From positions 1 to 6,891 of the forward strand of contig PUNN01000046.1 of assembly GCA_003552605.1 (NCBI GenBank): 6,891 nt of DNA, given 5' to 3'. This DNA comes from Phycisphaeraceae bacterium (lineage in GTDB: Bacteria > Planctomycetota > Phycisphaerae > Phycisphaerales > Phycisphaeraceae). This document shows positions 6,022 to 6,891 of this stretch, in pieces; position 1 is the stretch's first letter; every line of letters begins with the position of its first letter. A program made the translations under genes and the position numbers. Under the pieces are notes generated by a model. The model did no database searches and had not been told where the DNA came from. It saw only the letters and a program-made list of their open reading frames with translations.

Positions 6022-6891
6022 TCAGGGAATGGCGGCCGGTACAGCCGCCATGGCCGGAACGGCCCCGGCAAGGGGGTCTTCCAGTTCTTCATCGGCATCG
6101 CCGGCGAGTTCGGTGTACAGATCGAGGCAACGCTGCGCCGCCGTCTCCCAGGTCAGCGCCCCAAGTTCTTCCCACGCCGCGCTGCGCAGCGATTCGGCCA
6201 GTGCCCGGTGCTGCAGCACCGCCATGATCTGCATGGCCATGCGGTCCACATCCCAGTGGTCGACCTGCAGCGCCCCGCGGACCAGCACCTCCGCCGCCCC
6301 GGAGCTGCGCGACAAGATCACCGGTGTGCCGTAGCGGGCCGCCTCGAGGGCGGTGAGCCCGAACGGCTCGCTCACCGAGGGCATCACGTAGGCATCGGCG
6401 GACCGGTAGGCCGCCGCGATCTCATCGCCCTGGAGAAAGCCGGTGAACAACACCCGGTTGCCCCGGCGGGTATGGGCGGTGCGCTCGACCATCGCCGGAA
6501 GCATGTCGCCGCTACCGGCGACGATGAAGCGGGCATCGTGCATCTGCTCGAGAACCCGTTCGGCCGCGGCGAGAAAGAACTCCGGACCTTTCTGTTGTGT
6601 GATCCGCCCCATGAAAAGCACCGTTCGCCGGTGCGGCCGCAGCAGCGGCAGCGGCTCATCGGTGGACGGCCCCTTGATGCCGTTGTGCACCACCCGGGTC
6701 CGGGAAGGTTCGGCCCCGTAGCGATCGATCAGCGTCCGGCGGGTCAACGCCGAGACGGCGATGACCCGATCGGCCGCGGCCACGGCATCGCGCTCGATGT
6801 CGTAAACCGCCTGGTTGACCCGCTCGCCGCTACGGTCGAATTCGGTCGCGTGGACATGAACCACAAGTGGCTTATTGTGGCGGCGGGCCAG
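6022..6891 (-). CDS. GT4-family glycosyltransferase, C-terminal part (5' end outside the window)
   Basis: The frame is open from the right edge, giving 289 visible residues beginning LARRHNKPLVVHVHATEFDR. A GTG at 6864 would be a possible start, but the HATEF strand is the end of the N-terminal Rossmann domain in GT4 enzymes, so roughly 100 or more residues must precede it. Visible parts, numbered from the edge: HATEFDRSGE (14-23), ADRVIAVSALTRR (40-52), VVHNGI (67-72), FMGRITQQKGPEF (93-105, Arg96 and Lys101 matching the donor-phosphate pair), and SEPFGLTALEA (174-184, E-x7-E with Glu175 and Glu183). It ends in a short Ala/Pro-rich tail. The nearest role is a retaining nucleotide-sugar-dependent transferase, possibly of glucose onto an alpha-glucan; acceptor and donor cannot be read here. 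It lies upstream and co-directional with the second GT4 gene and is clearly divergent from it, so this is not a recent tandem duplication. Confidence 0.9.
   Translation of the reverse strand: MARRHNKPLVVHVHATEFDRSGERVNQAVYDIERDAVAAADRVIAVSALTRRTLIDRYGAEPSRTRVVHNGIKGPSTDEPLPLLRPHRRTVLFMGRITQQKGPEFFLAAAERVLEQMHDARFIVAGSGDMLPAMVERTAHTRRGNRVLFTGFLQGDEIAAAYRSADAYVMPSVSEPFGLTALEAARYGTPVILSRSSGAAEVLVRGALQVDHWDVDRMAMQIMAVLQHRALAESLRSAAWEELGALTWETAAQRCLDLYTELAGDADEELEDPLAGAVPAMAAVPAAIP

Noticed and set aside
1..6891. CRISPR array, tRNA/rRNA genes, insertion sequences
   Set aside because: No regularly spaced repeats, no tRNA-like cloverleaf, no transposase-like frame and no terminal inverted repeats were seen; nearly all the sequence is accounted for by the four genes.

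Overview
The window is a compact, G+C-rich bacterial gene cluster. All four real genes lie on the minus strand, so the reading order is from right to left. Bacterial origin is supported by tight gene spacing, a 4-base stop/start overlap, Shine-Dalgarno-like sequences before two starts, no sign of introns, and no transit peptide on the one plant-like protein. The lineage cannot be fixed from the sequence; a high-GC proteobacterium is a guess only.

Layout in transcription order: (1) 6891-6022, the C-terminal about 289 residues of a GT4-family glycosyltransferase whose 5' end lies outside the window; (2) a 101-base gap containing a hairpin; (3) 5920-4130, a complete second GT4 glycosyltransferase with a glycogen-synthase-like GT-B core of about 385 residues and an unusual tail of about 210 residues; (4) a 223-base gap with no supported gene; (5) 3906-367, an 1179-residue alpha-glucan, water dikinase (GWD) with the plant GWD1 layout: two N-terminal CBM45-like starch-binding modules, a helical middle, a phosphohistidine domain and a C-terminal ATP-binding dikinase domain; (6) 370-1, the first 123 residues of a sugar phosphate isomerase/epimerase-like TIM-barrel protein, starting with TTG inside the GWD stop codon and running off the left edge.

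Together the genes suggest an alpha-glucan (glycogen- or starch-like) locus in which one or both GT4 enzymes build or extend the polymer and GWD phosphorylates glucosyl residues on it. GWD is best known from plant and algal starch turnover, so a complete GWD1-type enzyme beside glycosyltransferases in a bacterial operon is the most interesting content here. The TIM-barrel protein is translationally linked to GWD and may act on a related sugar or sugar phosphate, but its substrate cannot be read from the sequence. No RNA genes, CRISPR arrays or mobile elements were seen.
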